Of a stretch of DNA of 64,000 nucleotides, positions 15,341 through 24,903 are shown one piece after another (position 1 is the first letter of the stretch; every line of letters starts with the position of its first letter). The notes under the pieces are model-generated. The model was not told the DNA's origin and did no database searches. It saw only the letters and a list, made by a program, of their open reading frames with translations. The DNA is from an uncultured Eubacterium sp. (GTDB lineage: Bacteria > Bacillota > Clostridia > Lachnospirales > Lachnospiraceae): contig CAJTRZ010000002.1 in NCBI GenBank assembly GCA_910578975.1, forward strand, positions 62,001-126,000, given 5' to 3'. The position numbers were made by a program, and so were the translations under genes.

Positions 15341-16483
15341 ATGAAAAAATACGTTTTATATATTCTTTGTGCAGTACTATTTTTTGTGGGACATATAAAT
15401 GTATTAGGAGAAGAGACCAAAGAGATAAAAGACAGTGATTTGATTTCAAAGTCAGCAGTTATTATTGATGGGCAGACCGGGAGAGTACTATATGGTAAAA
15501 ATTATGAACAGAAAATGGCAATGGCGAGTACTACGAAAATAATGACATGTATTGTGGCACTTGAAAACAGTAAAATGGATACTGTTGTGGAAGTTTCTTC
15601 AAGGGCAGCCAGTATGCCTAAAGTACATATGAATATAAAAAAAGGTGAGAAATATTATATGAAAGATTTATTGCATGCAATGATGCTGGAATCTTTTAAT
15701 GACGTATCAGTTGCAGTAGCAGAAGGAGTAGCAGGCAGTGTAGAGGCATTTGCAAAGTTAATGAATGAAAAGGCAAGAAGTATTGGAGCTTTTAATACAA
15801 ATTTTGTCACACCAAATGGATTAGATGCTGATAAGCATTATTCTACAGCTTATGATATGGCACTTATTGGAGCTTATGCGATAAAAAATAAGACTTTTTT
15901 GGAAATTACAAACACAAGATCATATCATTTATCGGATGTAGATAACAAAAGAAATATTAATGTGACAAATAGGGATGCTTTTCTTACAATGGATAACAGT
16001 GCAATTGGAATAAAAACAGGATTTACTGGAAAAGCGGGATATTGTTTTGTCGGTGCAGTGAAAAGTAAAGGAAGAGTTTTTGTCAGCAGTGTTTTAGCAT
16101 GTGGGTGGCCGCCCAATAAATCTTATAAGTGGAAAGATACAATGTGTTTAATGAATTATGGAAAAGAGCATTATAATAACAAAAGTTTATTGAAAAAAAA
16201 TAAAGAGATTAACGTAAATTTAGAGAGGGGAACAAAGAGAAGCATAAAAGCATCTATTCTGGGAAGTAGTAAATATTTAATAAATCCTGATGAAAAATAT
16301 AAATTTAAGACAAATATCAGTTATAAATATCCTATAAAAGAAAATGATAAGATAGGGACGGTTGATATTTTTATTGAAGATAATAAAGTTCAGACAAGAA
16401 ATATTGTAGCTAAAGAGGCAGTATCAGAATATAATTTTAAGTATTGTTTTCAGAAAGTTCTTAACTGGTTTATCTTGCAATAA
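15341..16483 (+). CDS. D-alanyl-D-alanine carboxypeptidase, second S11 enzyme
   Basis: Secreted S11 penicillin-binding protein that removes terminal D-Ala from peptidoglycan precursors or strands. Signal peptide at residues 1-24. Catalytic motifs: Ser63-Thr-Thr-Lys66, Ser-Phe-Asn in LESFNDVSV near residue 118 (the family consensus is SxN), and Lys225-Thr-Gly-Phe-Thr-Gly. A C-terminal beta-rich region ends in a short hydrophobic/amphipathic tail. Length 380. In Bacillus subtilis dacB also lies just downstream of scpAB, so this may be its orthologue, but there it is a sporulation enzyme and no spmA/spmB follow here. I therefore leave the symbol blank. Confidence 0.92.
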   Translation: MKKYVLYILCAVLFFVGHINVLGEETKEIKDSDLISKSAVIIDGQTGRVLYGKNYEQKMAMASTTKIMTCIVALENSKMDTVVEVSSRAASMPKVHMNIKKGEKYYMKDLLHAMMLESFNDVSVAVAEGVAGSVEAFAKLMNEKARSIGAFNTNFVTPNGLDADKHYSTAYDMALIGAYAIKNKTFLEITNTRSYHLSDVDNKRNINVTNRDAFLTMDNSAIGIKTGFTGKAGYCFVGAVKSKGRVFVSSVLACGWPPNKSYKWKDTMCLMNYGKEHYNNKSLLKKNKEINVNLERGTKRSIKASILGSSKYLINPDEKYKFKTNISYKYPIKENDKIGTVDIFIEDNKVQTRNIVAKEAVSEYNFKYCFQKVLNWFILQ

Positions 16484-16599
16484 TTGCCTTTATTTATATA
16501 TTTAGATGTGGTATATTGATAACGTCAAATATAAACCACTAAATATAGTATGGTGTAAAACTTAATTAACAAGATATAACCATTGTTAAGGAGGCAAAA

Positions 16600-17436
16600 A
16601 TGGAATTTACAAAAATGGAGGGTTGTGGAAACGACTATGTATATGTAAATGGATTTAAAAATGAAATTGAAAATCCTAACAAATTATCAGAATTTGTAAG
16701 CAATAGAAATTTTGGGATTGGTTCCGACGGTCTGATTATGGTAAATCCATCAGATAAAGCAGATTTTCGTATGAATATGTATAATGCGGATGGTTCAGAA
16801 GGAAAGATGTGTGGTAATGGAATCAGATGTGTTGCAAAGTATGTATATGACAATAAAATGACAGATAAAACAACAATTACAGTAGAGACATTGTCAGGAA
16901 TTAAGACATTGGTTTTGAATGTGGAAGATGACAAAGTAAAAACTGTCCGTGTAGATATGGGAAGTCCTATTTTGGAAGCGAAAGATGTTCCTGTTATTTC
17001 AGATAAAGAACAGGTGATTGATCAGTCAATCATTATAGATAATAAAGAGTATAAGATTACATGCGTGTCTATGGGAAATCCGCATGCAATTACATTTATT
17101 GATGATACTGACAATCTGGATATCGAGAGTATTGGACCGAAGTTTGAAAAAAATGAGATTTTTCCGGACAGAATCAATACAGAGTTTATTCAAATTGTTG
17201 ATAGAAATACAATTAAAATGCGTGTATGGGAGAGAGGCTCCGGGGAAACATTAGCTTGTGGAACAGGTGCCTGTGCCAGCGTTGTTGCATGTGTGCTGAA
17301 TAATCTTACAGAAAACAAAGTGACTGTAAAATTATTAGGTGGGGATTTATTTATTGAATACAACAGGGAAGAAAATACAGTATATATGACTGGTCCGGCA
17401 AGGGTATCTTTTGTTGGAAATATAGATATTGAATAA
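16600..17436 (+). CDS. dapF: Diaminopimelate epimerase
   Basis: Converts LL- to meso-diaminopimelate for lysine and peptidoglycan synthesis, in the cytoplasm. The two catalytic cysteines of this cofactor-free enzyme are visible in the conserved loops GKMCGNGIRC (near residue 73) and LACGTGACAS (near residue 219). The N-terminal MEGCGNDYVY motif is also present. Length 278 is typical. An AAGGAGG site precedes the ATG. It lies immediately before murE, which uses its product. Confidence 0.97.
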   Translation: MEFTKMEGCGNDYVYVNGFKNEIENPNKLSEFVSNRNFGIGSDGLIMVNPSDKADFRMNMYNADGSEGKMCGNGIRCVAKYVYDNKMTDKTTITVETLSGIKTLVLNVEDDKVKTVRVDMGSPILEAKDVPVISDKEQVIDQSIIIDNKEYKITCVSMGNPHAITFIDDTDNLDIESIGPKFEKNEIFPDRINTEFIQIVDRNTIKMRVWERGSGETLACGTGACASVVACVLNNLTENKVTVKLLGGDLFIEYNREENTVYMTGPARVSFVGNIDIE

Positions 17437-17470
17437 GTCACAACATTATTTTAATGGAAAGTGTGAAAGT

Positions 17471-18946
17471 ATGATTTTAAAGAATTTATTAGAAAAATTA
17501 GAGTATAATGTTCTGTCAGGAAATGATGGCATTCATATTAATCATCTTGTGAATGACTCAAGAAAAGTTGAAATGGGAGATGTATTTGTATGTATTAAAG
17601 GGGCAGGCTTCGATGGTCATAGGTTTATAAATGATGTGGCAGAAAAAGGCGTAGCTGCGATTGTGGTAATGGAAGAGGTTGAAGCACCAGCAGACCTGAC
17701 AGTGATTCAGGTCGAAGATACCAGATATGCTTTGGCATGTATGTCTGCTGCCTATTTTGGATACCCGGCAGAGAAACTTACGACAATCGGAATTACCGGA
17801 ACAAAGGGGAAAACAACAACTACATATATGGTTCGTCAGGTTTTAGAAAGCGTTGGAATTAAGACAGGATTGATTGGCACAATAGAAACCATTATCGGCG
17901 ATGAAATAATACCGGCGAAAAATACGACACCTGAGTCGTTTGTTGTTCAGGAAACTTTTGCAAAAATGGTGGAACAGGGGTGTGATTGTGTTGTGATGGA
18001 AGTGTCATCTCAAGGGTTGATGCTTCACAGAGTGGCAGGATTCACATTTGATTATGGAATTTTTACAAATATTGAGCCGGATCATATCGGACCTAATGAA
18101 CATAAAGACTTTAATGACTATCTTAGATGTAAGAGTATGTTATTAAAACAATGCAAACATGGAATAATTAATATGGATGCGGATCATATCGAAGAGATTT
18201 TAGAGGGACATACCTGTGATATAGAAACTTATGGTGTGAAAGGTAATTACGACTTTAAAGCATCGGATATTAACTTGTTTACAAAACCAGGTTGCCTGTG
18301 TGTATCTTATCAGTTAACCGGAAAGATGGATTTTCCTGTAGAAATTCATGTTCCGGGGAATTTTAGTGTGTATAATTCTTTATGTGCAATTGCAATATGC
18401 AGTCATTTTACAAATGATATAGAAAAAATAAAGCAGGCATTGATAGATGTCAGAGTAAAGGGGAGAGTGGAGATAATTCCTGTTTCTCACAGATTTACAT
18501 TAATGATTGATTATGCGCATAATGCCATGAGTCTGGAAAGTCTGTTGACCAGTTTGAAAGAATATCAACCGAAGCGTCTAGTCACAGTGTTTGGCTGTGG
18601 AGGAAATCGTTCCAGAGACAGAAGATTTGAGATGGGAGAAGTATCTTCCAGACTTGCAGATTTTACGATTGTCACATCTGACAATCCAAGATTTGAAGAA
18701 CCGATAGAAATCATTAATGACATTATAATTGGTGTAAAAAAAGCAGATGGCGAGTATGCGACAGTTCCTGACAGAAAGGATGCCATCAGGTATGCTATTC
18801 TTCATGCACAGGATGGGGATGTCATTGTACTAGCAGGAAAAGGACACGAAGATTATCAGGAAATAAAAGGTGTTAAACATCCAATGGATGAACGTGTTTT
18901 AATTCAGGAGATAATCAACGAAGATGAAGTGAAAGCAGTGCTATAA
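17471..18946 (+). CDS. murE: UDP-MurNAc-L-Ala-D-Glu--meso-diaminopimelate ligase
   Basis: Adds the third residue to the peptidoglycan stem peptide. The ATP-binding GITGTKGKTTTTYM motif is near residue 105. The central Mur ligase motif VMEVSSQGL and the DYAHNAMSLE motif follow. The DNPR box (SDNPRFEEP), which marks mDAP-adding rather than lysine-adding enzymes, is near residue 402 and agrees with the adjacent dapF. A TTG at 17429 would overlap dapF and has no ribosome binding site, so I take the ATG at 17471, giving 491 residues and starting MILKNLLEKLEY. Likely co-transcribed with dapF. Confidence 0.95.
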   Translation: MILKNLLEKLEYNVLSGNDGIHINHLVNDSRKVEMGDVFVCIKGAGFDGHRFINDVAEKGVAAIVVMEEVEAPADLTVIQVEDTRYALACMSAAYFGYPAEKLTTIGITGTKGKTTTTYMVRQVLESVGIKTGLIGTIETIIGDEIIPAKNTTPESFVVQETFAKMVEQGCDCVVMEVSSQGLMLHRVAGFTFDYGIFTNIEPDHIGPNEHKDFNDYLRCKSMLLKQCKHGIINMDADHIEEILEGHTCDIETYGVKGNYDFKASDINLFTKPGCLCVSYQLTGKMDFPVEIHVPGNFSVYNSLCAIAICSHFTNDIEKIKQALIDVRVKGRVEIIPVSHRFTLMIDYAHNAMSLESLLTSLKEYQPKRLVTVFGCGGNRSRDRRFEMGEVSSRLADFTIVTSDNPRFEEPIEIINDIIIGVKKADGEYATVPDRKDAIRYAILHAQDGDVIVLAGKGHEDYQEIKGVKHPMDERVLIQEIINEDEVKAVL

Positions 18947-18968
18947 CGAATGAAAGAGAGAAGTTGTT

Positions 18969-20852
18969 ATGTGTGGAATTTGTGGCTTTATAGGTGAAGT
19001 TAAGGACAGTAAAGCAGTATTAAAGAAAATGATGGACAAAATAGCCCACAGAGGTCCTGATGATGAGGGAATGTATGTGGATGCCCAGGCGGCGATTGGA
19101 CATAGAAGACTTAGTATTATTGATTTAAGCCATGGCGCTCAGCCGATGTATAATGAAACAGGTGAAATTGCCATTGTTTTTAATGGAGAGATTTATAATC
19201 ATTTGGAAGTGAGAAAAGAATTAATTGATAAAGGTCATATTTTTGCAAATGATTCTGATACAGAGTGCCTTATTCATGCTTATGAAGAATATGGAACGGA
19301 AATGTTATCAAAACTTCGCGGCATGTTTGCTTTTGTGATATGGGACAGCAAAAATAAAGCGATGTTTGGTGCCAGAGATCATTTTGGAATAAAACCATTC
19401 TATTATTCACAAGTGAATGGCACTTTTGTATTTTCATCAGAGATAAAAGCTATTTTGGAGTTTCCGGGTTTTCAAAAGGAAGTGAATCCTGCTGCTTTGG
19501 AGCAGTATTTAAGTTTTCAATACTCAGTTTTGCCGGAGTGTTTCTTTAAGGGAGTATATAAACTTCCGGCAGGGCACTATATGATATTAAAGGATGGAAA
19601 GTTAGAGATTGAGCGGTATTTTGATCCAATAATGGAGCCAAAGACAGATGGCAACTTGGAGCAGATAGTTTCAGAGATAGAAGAAGTGGTTCATAATACA
19701 GTAGATGCACACATGATAGCCGATGTAGAAGTAGGTTCATTATTGTCCAGTGGAGTGGATTCCAGTTACGTAGTCTCTGAATTTCCGGGAGAGAAAACAT
19801 TTACCGTAGGATTCTTGGACAAACAGAGTAAATATAATGAAATTAGATATGCCGAAGGACTGGTAGAAGAACTGGGAAAGAAAAATTTTAGTAAAAATAT
19901 TGACAGTGATGAATATTTTGATTCTATTGCTACGGTTATGTATTATATGGATGAACCTTTGGCAGATCCGTCCTGTATTGCGCTTTATTTTGTAGACCAG
20001 CTTGCGGCAGAACAGATTAAAGTGGTTCTTTCAGGAGAAGGAGCAGATGAGTTCTTTGGTGGCTACAATATTTACCATGAACCATTATCGCTAAAAGGTT
20101 ATCAGAAGATACCAAAATTTATCAGAAAAGGGATGGCTAAGATTGCAAGTATCATGCCGGATGTAAAAGGCCGTGACTTTATTATTCGTGGAAGTAAGAG
20201 TGTCGAGGAACGCTTTATTGGAAATGCCAATATGTTTTCTGTAAAAGACAGAGAAAAGCTGTTGAAAACAGAATTGACACATTTAAGTCCAAAAGAAGTA
20301 GTGTCTACTACTTATGACAAGGTGGGACATTTAAATGATATTGCAAAAATGCAGTATATTGATACGAATTTCTGGTTACAGGGCGATATCCTCTTAAAAG
20401 CAGATAAAATGAGTATGGCACATTGTTTGGAGTCCAGAGTACCATTTCTGGATGTGGAAGTATTTAAATATGCAAAGACATTGCCAATAGATTTCAGATG
20501 TAATGAAGAAGCTACGAAGAGAGCGTTTCGAATTGCAGCAAAGAAACATATTCCAGAAAAAACAGCGAATAAAAAGAAATTAGGTTTTCCTGTACCAATC
20601 AGAGTGTGGCTTAAGGAAGAGAAATATTATGACAGAGTAATGGAAACGTTGACATCCAAGGCTGCAGAACAATTCTTTCATACAGATATTTTAGTAAAAC
20701 TTATGGAAGAGCACAGGGCAGGAAAAGCGGACAATAGTAGACGAATCTGGACTGTATATGTATTTCTTGTATGGTATCATGTTTACTTTGAAACAGAAGA
20801 TTTTAAACCAATTAACAGTGAATGGATTGAAAATAGAATTAAAACTGCTTAA
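18969..20852 (+). CDS. asnB: Asparagine synthase, glutamine-hydrolysing
   Basis: Makes asparagine from aspartate, glutamine and ATP. The N-terminal Ntn amidotransferase domain begins with the nucleophile Cys2 (MCGICGFIG) and contains IAHRGPDDEG and FNGEIYNH. The synthetase domain (about 220-600) has the pyrophosphate loop seen as VGSLLSSGVDSS and the LSGEGADEFFGGY motif. Length 627 is typical. It starts 22 bases after murE with a GAGAGAAG site and may be the last gene of the dapF-murE transcript. Confidence 0.95.
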   Translation: MCGICGFIGEVKDSKAVLKKMMDKIAHRGPDDEGMYVDAQAAIGHRRLSIIDLSHGAQPMYNETGEIAIVFNGEIYNHLEVRKELIDKGHIFANDSDTECLIHAYEEYGTEMLSKLRGMFAFVIWDSKNKAMFGARDHFGIKPFYYSQVNGTFVFSSEIKAILEFPGFQKEVNPAALEQYLSFQYSVLPECFFKGVYKLPAGHYMILKDGKLEIERYFDPIMEPKTDGNLEQIVSEIEEVVHNTVDAHMIADVEVGSLLSSGVDSSYVVSEFPGEKTFTVGFLDKQSKYNEIRYAEGLVEELGKKNFSKNIDSDEYFDSIATVMYYMDEPLADPSCIALYFVDQLAAEQIKVVLSGEGADEFFGGYNIYHEPLSLKGYQKIPKFIRKGMAKIASIMPDVKGRDFIIRGSKSVEERFIGNANMFSVKDREKLLKTELTHLSPKEVVSTTYDKVGHLNDIAKMQYIDTNFWLQGDILLKADKMSMAHCLESRVPFLDVEVFKYAKTLPIDFRCNEEATKRAFRIAAKKHIPEKTANKKKLGFPVPIRVWLKEEKYYDRVMETLTSKAAEQFFHTDILVKLMEEHRAGKADNSRRIWTVYVFLVWYHVYFETEDFKPINSEWIENRIKTA

Positions 20853-20896
20853 ACAAAACTTTTTTGTAGAACTTTTTTTGTGGAAATGCTTGCTAT

Positions 20897-20925
20897 TTGA
20901 CAGGAAAAGCGTTAATCTATATAAG
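20897..20925 (+). promoter_or_regulatory. Promoter for the decarboxylase operon
   Basis: TTGACA at 20897-20902 and TATAAG at 20920-20925, spacing 17. It is about 115 bases before the first gene, implying a leader of about 105 bases. No terminator structure was recognised in the leader. Confidence 0.65.
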
Positions 20926-21038
20926 GCGAAAAAGTGGTTGTTTTTTGCAAACACAGTAAAGCCGATGGAAATGAAAAATCATATCCAAAGGCTTTTGCTA
21001 TATAAAACTTTATTAATATATAATGGAGGAGACTGATT

Positions 21039-22451
21039 ATGAGTACATCAGCTAAAACTTCAGCAAGAGAGAGAATAGAGGCTCTTCTTGATGAAAACAG
21101 TTTTGTTGAGATTGGTGCACTGGTTACAGCCAGAACCACTGATTTTAACATGAAGTCTGTTGACACACCATCAGACGGTGTAATTACCGGTTATGGACTT
21201 GTTAATGGAAGGCTAGTTTATGTATTTAGCCAGGATTCATCAGTACTTGGTGGTTCTGTAGGCGAGATGCATGCAAAGAAAATTGCAAACATTTACGATA
21301 TGGCATTGAAAATGGGTGCGCCTGTGATTGGATTGGTAGACAGTACCGGTTTGAGATTACAGGAATCTGTAGATGGTTTGGAAGCATTTGGTAAGATTTA
21401 CATGAAACAGACAGAGGCTGCAGGAGTTATTCCTACAGTAACAGCAGTTTTTGGAAATTGTGGCGGTGCCCTAAGTGTTATGGCAGGGCTTTCTGATTTT
21501 ACATTTATGGAGAATGAAAAGGCAAATTTATTTGTGAATTCACCGAATACAATTGATGAAAACAGAAAAGAAGTCTGCGATACAGCATCTGCAAAATTCC
21601 AGAGCGAGGTCGCAGGAAATGTAGATTTTGTAGGTACAGAAGCAGAAGTTATTAGCGGAATCATTAATCTTGTTTCAATTTTACCTTCAAATTACGAAGA
21701 TGAAGTTGTAGCTGACTGCACAGACGATTTGAATAGAGCAGCAACAGGATTTGAGTCAGGATTAGAGGATACAAAGTTAGCATTGAATAGTATATCTGAT
21801 GATGGTTTCGTTGTTGAAGTAAAGAGTGCTTATGCACCGGAGATGCTCACAGCTTTTATTAAATTAAATGGAGCAACTGTTGGTGTTGTGGCAAATAGAA
21901 CTAAGATATATGATGATGAGATGGCAGTAGTAGCAGAATATGAGCCAAAACTTACAGCAAAAGGTTGTGATAAAGCGGCTGAGTTTGTATATTTCTGTAA
22001 CGATTTTTCAATACCTGTATTAACACTGACAAATGTAAAAGGATTTGCTACATCAAAATGTCAGGAAAAACATGGTGCTGCGAAAACAGCAAAGTTAACA
22101 TTTGCGTTTGCAAATGCTACAGTACCAAAAGTAAATGTTTTAATCGGTGATGCTTTTGGCAGTGCATATATTACAATGAACAGTAAGTCTATCGGAGCAG
22201 ATATGGTATTTGCACTTCCTAATGCAAAAGTAGGTATGATGGATGCACAGAGCGCTGTTAAGATTATGTACGCAGATGATATTGAAAAAGATGCCAGTGT
22301 TATTGCTGAAAAGACAGCAGAATACGAAGCGTTACAGGGAGATGTTACGAAAGCTGCATCAAGAGGGTATGTTGATAATATTATACAGCCTGTTGATGTA
22401 AGAAAATATGTGATTGGTGCATTTGAAATGTTATACACAAAAAGACAGTAG
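21039..22451 (+). CDS. Acyl-CoA carboxyltransferase subunit (MmdA/12S-like, divergent)
   Basis: Crotonase-fold carboxyltransferase of the methylmalonyl-CoA decarboxylase alpha / transcarboxylase 12S / PccB group, which moves CO2 between an acyl-CoA and carrier-bound biotin. TSARERIEALLDENSFVEIG opens the domain. Two glycine-rich oxyanion loops are visible: GNCGGALSVMAG (first half) and GDAFGSAYITM (second half). At 470 residues it is about 40 shorter than usual, lacking the N-terminal helix before the ARERI motif, and its loops are divergent. It is the first gene of a five-gene operon with a biotin carrier and a Na+ pump subunit. The acyl-CoA used cannot be read from the sequence. Confidence 0.85.
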   Translation: MSTSAKTSARERIEALLDENSFVEIGALVTARTTDFNMKSVDTPSDGVITGYGLVNGRLVYVFSQDSSVLGGSVGEMHAKKIANIYDMALKMGAPVIGLVDSTGLRLQESVDGLEAFGKIYMKQTEAAGVIPTVTAVFGNCGGALSVMAGLSDFTFMENEKANLFVNSPNTIDENRKEVCDTASAKFQSEVAGNVDFVGTEAEVISGIINLVSILPSNYEDEVVADCTDDLNRAATGFESGLEDTKLALNSISDDGFVVEVKSAYAPEMLTAFIKLNGATVGVVANRTKIYDDEMAVVAEYEPKLTAKGCDKAAEFVYFCNDFSIPVLTLTNVKGFATSKCQEKHGAAKTAKLTFAFANATVPKVNVLIGDAFGSAYITMNSKSIGADMVFALPNAKVGMMDAQSAVKIMYADDIEKDASVIAEKTAEYEALQGDVTKAASRGYVDNIIQPVDVRKYVIGAFEMLYTKRQ

Positions 22452-22460
22452 GAGGACAAT

Positions 22461-23306
22461 ATGAAGATGATGAAAAGATTGCGTTTCGTGATTTCTCTTG
22501 CTTCATTGGTTATGTGTTTTCTGTTCTCCAATGTGAATGTTTTTGCGGACCAGCCAATTGATATGGGTGAAATGATGTCTCAGCCAGAGACAACATTGTC
22601 AGAAGAGGACCGGAAGGAATTCTTAAAAGGCAAAATTAACATGGCACAGATTAAACAGCTTTTTGAGTCTTATGTATCACAGGGTGTGGCACAGATAGGA
22701 AGTTTTTCTAAAGAAGAGCTTGACTATATTGCAAAGCAGAACAGTGCGCAGACAGATATGTTTGAGAATTTTGCAAAAATTGTTGGCGAGGACTCATGTG
22801 GTGAATATAAAAACTATGATAGCATAGAGGTTACAGAGCAGGAAGATGGAATGTCTCTTGATACTACAGCAATGCTTCATTTTTCAAAGAGAGATTTGAA
22901 AATGATTATGCATATTACTGTATTTGATAATTTAGGACCAGTTCCAACATCTGTTGAATTCAGCCTTCCTGATTCAGGGGAGGAAAATTTTGGAGCAAAG
23001 ATGGCTTCAGCAGGAGCGAATACACTCATGGGAATGGGAACTGTTTTTGCCGTATTGATATTTATCTGTTTATTGATTTCCTGTTTTAAGTTTATACCGA
23101 AGATTACAGAAGCAAAGGAAAGAAAAAAATCAGGTAAAACAAAGCAAACTGCAATGAAAGAAACAAAGGCTGAGGAAGTGGTTGATTCGGATTCAGAGAA
23201 TCTGACAGACGACTATGAATTGATAGCAGTAATTGCGGCTGCTATTGCAGCAAGTGAAAATACATCAACAGATAGTTTTGTTGTTCGTTCAATTAGAAGA
23301 AGATAA
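22461..23306 (+). CDS. OadG-family (gamma) subunit of Na+-pumping decarboxylase
   Basis: Membrane-anchoring gamma-type subunit. It has a signal-like N-terminus (residues 1-29, ending VFA-DQ), an extracytoplasmic segment of about 160 residues, one transmembrane helix at about 192-212, and a charged cytoplasmic part. The C-terminus, ELIAVIAAAIAASE...FVVRSIRRR, is the hallmark ending of the OadG family. At 281 residues it is much longer than the classical OadG (about 80-150), and the long external segment is unexplained. An AGGAGG site begins right after the preceding stop codon. Confidence 0.85.
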   Translation: MKMMKRLRFVISLASLVMCFLFSNVNVFADQPIDMGEMMSQPETTLSEEDRKEFLKGKINMAQIKQLFESYVSQGVAQIGSFSKEELDYIAKQNSAQTDMFENFAKIVGEDSCGEYKNYDSIEVTEQEDGMSLDTTAMLHFSKRDLKMIMHITVFDNLGPVPTSVEFSLPDSGEENFGAKMASAGANTLMGMGTVFAVLIFICLLISCFKFIPKITEAKERKKSGKTKQTAMKETKAEEVVDSDSENLTDDYELIAVIAAAIAASENTSTDSFVVRSIRRR

Positions 23307-23336
23307 ATTACTTATGTATATTTAGGAGGAAATAAA

Positions 23337-23699
23337 ATGAAGAATTATACAATTACAGTGAATGGAAATGTATATGATGTTACTGTGGAAGAGACAGGCA
23401 GCACTCCAAGTGCACCGGTAAACAGACCTGTTTCAGCACCAAAGGCAGCTCCAGCACCTGTTCCGGCAGCAAGTGGAAGTGAAGGTGGAATCAAGGTTAC
23501 AGCACCTATGCCTGGTAAAGTGTTATCTATTAGTGCAAATCCTGGCACAGCAGTTAAAAAAGGTGATACTATTTTAGTATTTGAAGCAATGAAAATGGAA
23601 AATTCAGTGGTTGCCCCAGAGGATGGAACAGTTGCAAGCATTGCGTTCGGCGTAGGCGATTCATTTGATGCTGGTGTAGTAATAGCAACATTAAACTAA
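23337..23699 (+). CDS. Biotin carrier protein of the decarboxylase complex
   Basis: Biotinyl subunit (1.3S / GcdC / MmdC type) carrying CO2 between active sites. An N-terminal segment (YTITVNGNVYDVTVEE) is followed by a Pro/Ala-rich flexible hinge (about 25-50) and a biotinyl domain (about 50-120) with the EAMKMEN motif; the biotinylated lysine is Lys86. Length 120 is typical. An AGGAGG site precedes the ATG. Confidence 0.95.
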   Translation: MKNYTITVNGNVYDVTVEETGSTPSAPVNRPVSAPKAAPAPVPAASGSEGGIKVTAPMPGKVLSISANPGTAVKKGDTILVFEAMKMENSVVAPEDGTVASIAFGVGDSFDAGVVIATLN

Positions 23700-23724
23700 T
23701 TGTTTTTAGAACTGGAGGTAACAA

Positions 23725-24864
23725 ATGAACATCATAGATACATTGGAAAATCTGGTGAATCAGACAGCGTTTTTAAACCTTACTGTAGGTAATTATATTA
23801 TGATTGCTGTTGCCTGCATTTTCCTTTACTTAGCAATAAAAAAAGAATATGAACCATTACTTTTGGTTCCTATTGCTTTTGGTATGCTGTTAGTTAATAT
23901 GTATCCGGACATTATGAAAGCTCCTGTAGGAGATGAAGCAGGTGGATTATTACATTACTTTTATATATTAGATGAGTATAGTATTTTGCCATCTCTTATC
24001 TTTATGGGTGTAGGTGCGATGACGGACTTTGGTCCGCTGATTGCCAACCCGAAAAGCTTTTTACTTGGAGCTGCGGCTCAGTTTGGTATATATTCTGCAT
24101 ACTTTTTGGCAATATTTATGGGATTTGGTGGCAAGGCAGCTGCGGCAATCTCTATCATTGGAGGTGCAGATGGACCTACATCCATATTCCTTGCAGGTAA
24201 ATTAGGTCAGACAGATTTATTGGGACCGATTGCCGTGGCGGCTTATTCATATATGGCATTAGTACCAATTATTCAGCCGCCGATTATGAAATTATTAACA
24301 ACAGAAAAGGAAAGAAAAATCAAGATGGAACAGCTCAGACCTGTTTCTAAGTTAGAAAAGATTTTATTCCCTGTTATTGTTACGATTGTAGTAGTTATGA
24401 TTTTACCAACAACAGCACCATTAGTTGGTATGCTGATGTTAGGTAACTTATTTAGAGAGTCAGGTGTAGTAAAACAGTTGACAGATACAGCCAGCAACGC
24501 ATTGATGTATATCGTTGTTATTCTGCTGGGTACAAGTGTAGGTGCAACGACTTCGGCAGAGGCATTCTTAAATATGAGTACAATTAAGATTGTTGTACTT
24601 GGATTAGTTGCATTCGCAGTAGGTACTGCGGCAGGTGTATTATTTGGTAAGTTGATGTGTGTTGTTACAAAAGGAAAAGTAAATCCGTTGATTGGTTCAG
24701 CAGGTGTATCTGCCGTACCAATGGCTGCCAGAGTTTCACAGAAAGTAGGAGCTGAGGCAGATCCGACAAACTTCCTTTTAATGCATGCTATGGGACCAAA
24801 CGTTGCGGGAGTTATTGGTACTGCAGTAGCAGCCGGAACTTTTATGGCAATATTCGGAATCTAA
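23725..24864 (+). CDS. oadB: Na+-translocating decarboxylase beta subunit
   Basis: Multi-spanning membrane protein that decarboxylates carboxybiotin and exports Na+. About nine to eleven hydrophobic segments are visible. The conserved re-entrant motif GGADGPTSIFLAGKLG (near residues 146-162) and the C-terminal SAGVSAVPMAARVSQKVG motif, both linked to Na+ binding in the family, are intact. Length 379 is normal. The same beta subunit serves oxaloacetate, methylmalonyl-CoA, malonate and glutaconyl-CoA decarboxylases, so it does not decide the substrate. Confidence 0.95.
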   Translation: MNIIDTLENLVNQTAFLNLTVGNYIMIAVACIFLYLAIKKEYEPLLLVPIAFGMLLVNMYPDIMKAPVGDEAGGLLHYFYILDEYSILPSLIFMGVGAMTDFGPLIANPKSFLLGAAAQFGIYSAYFLAIFMGFGGKAAAAISIIGGADGPTSIFLAGKLGQTDLLGPIAVAAYSYMALVPIIQPPIMKLLTTEKERKIKMEQLRPVSKLEKILFPVIVTIVVVMILPTTAPLVGMLMLGNLFRESGVVKQLTDTASNALMYIVVILLGTSVGATTSAEAFLNMSTIKIVVLGLVAFAVGTAAGVLFGKLMCVVTKGKVNPLIGSAGVSAVPMAARVSQKVGAEADPTNFLLMHAMGPNVAGVIGTAVAAGTFMAIFGI

Positions 24865-24903
24865 ATCAAATTTGAAACATAACAATTATCGGAGGAAAAT
24901 AAA

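Noticed and set aside
16484..16599. Lysine riboswitch before dapF
   Set aside because: The gap is only 116 bases, too short for the roughly 170-base lysine aptamer, and none of its GC-rich stems is visible.
20758..21036. 92-residue plus-strand frame between asnB and the decarboxylase operon
   Set aside because: It begins inside asnB, spans the promoter at 20897-20925, and lacks a ribosome binding site.
22061..22531. 156-residue minus-strand frame spanning two genes
   Set aside because: Runs through the end of the MmdA-like gene and the start of the OadG-like gene, both strongly supported on the other strand.
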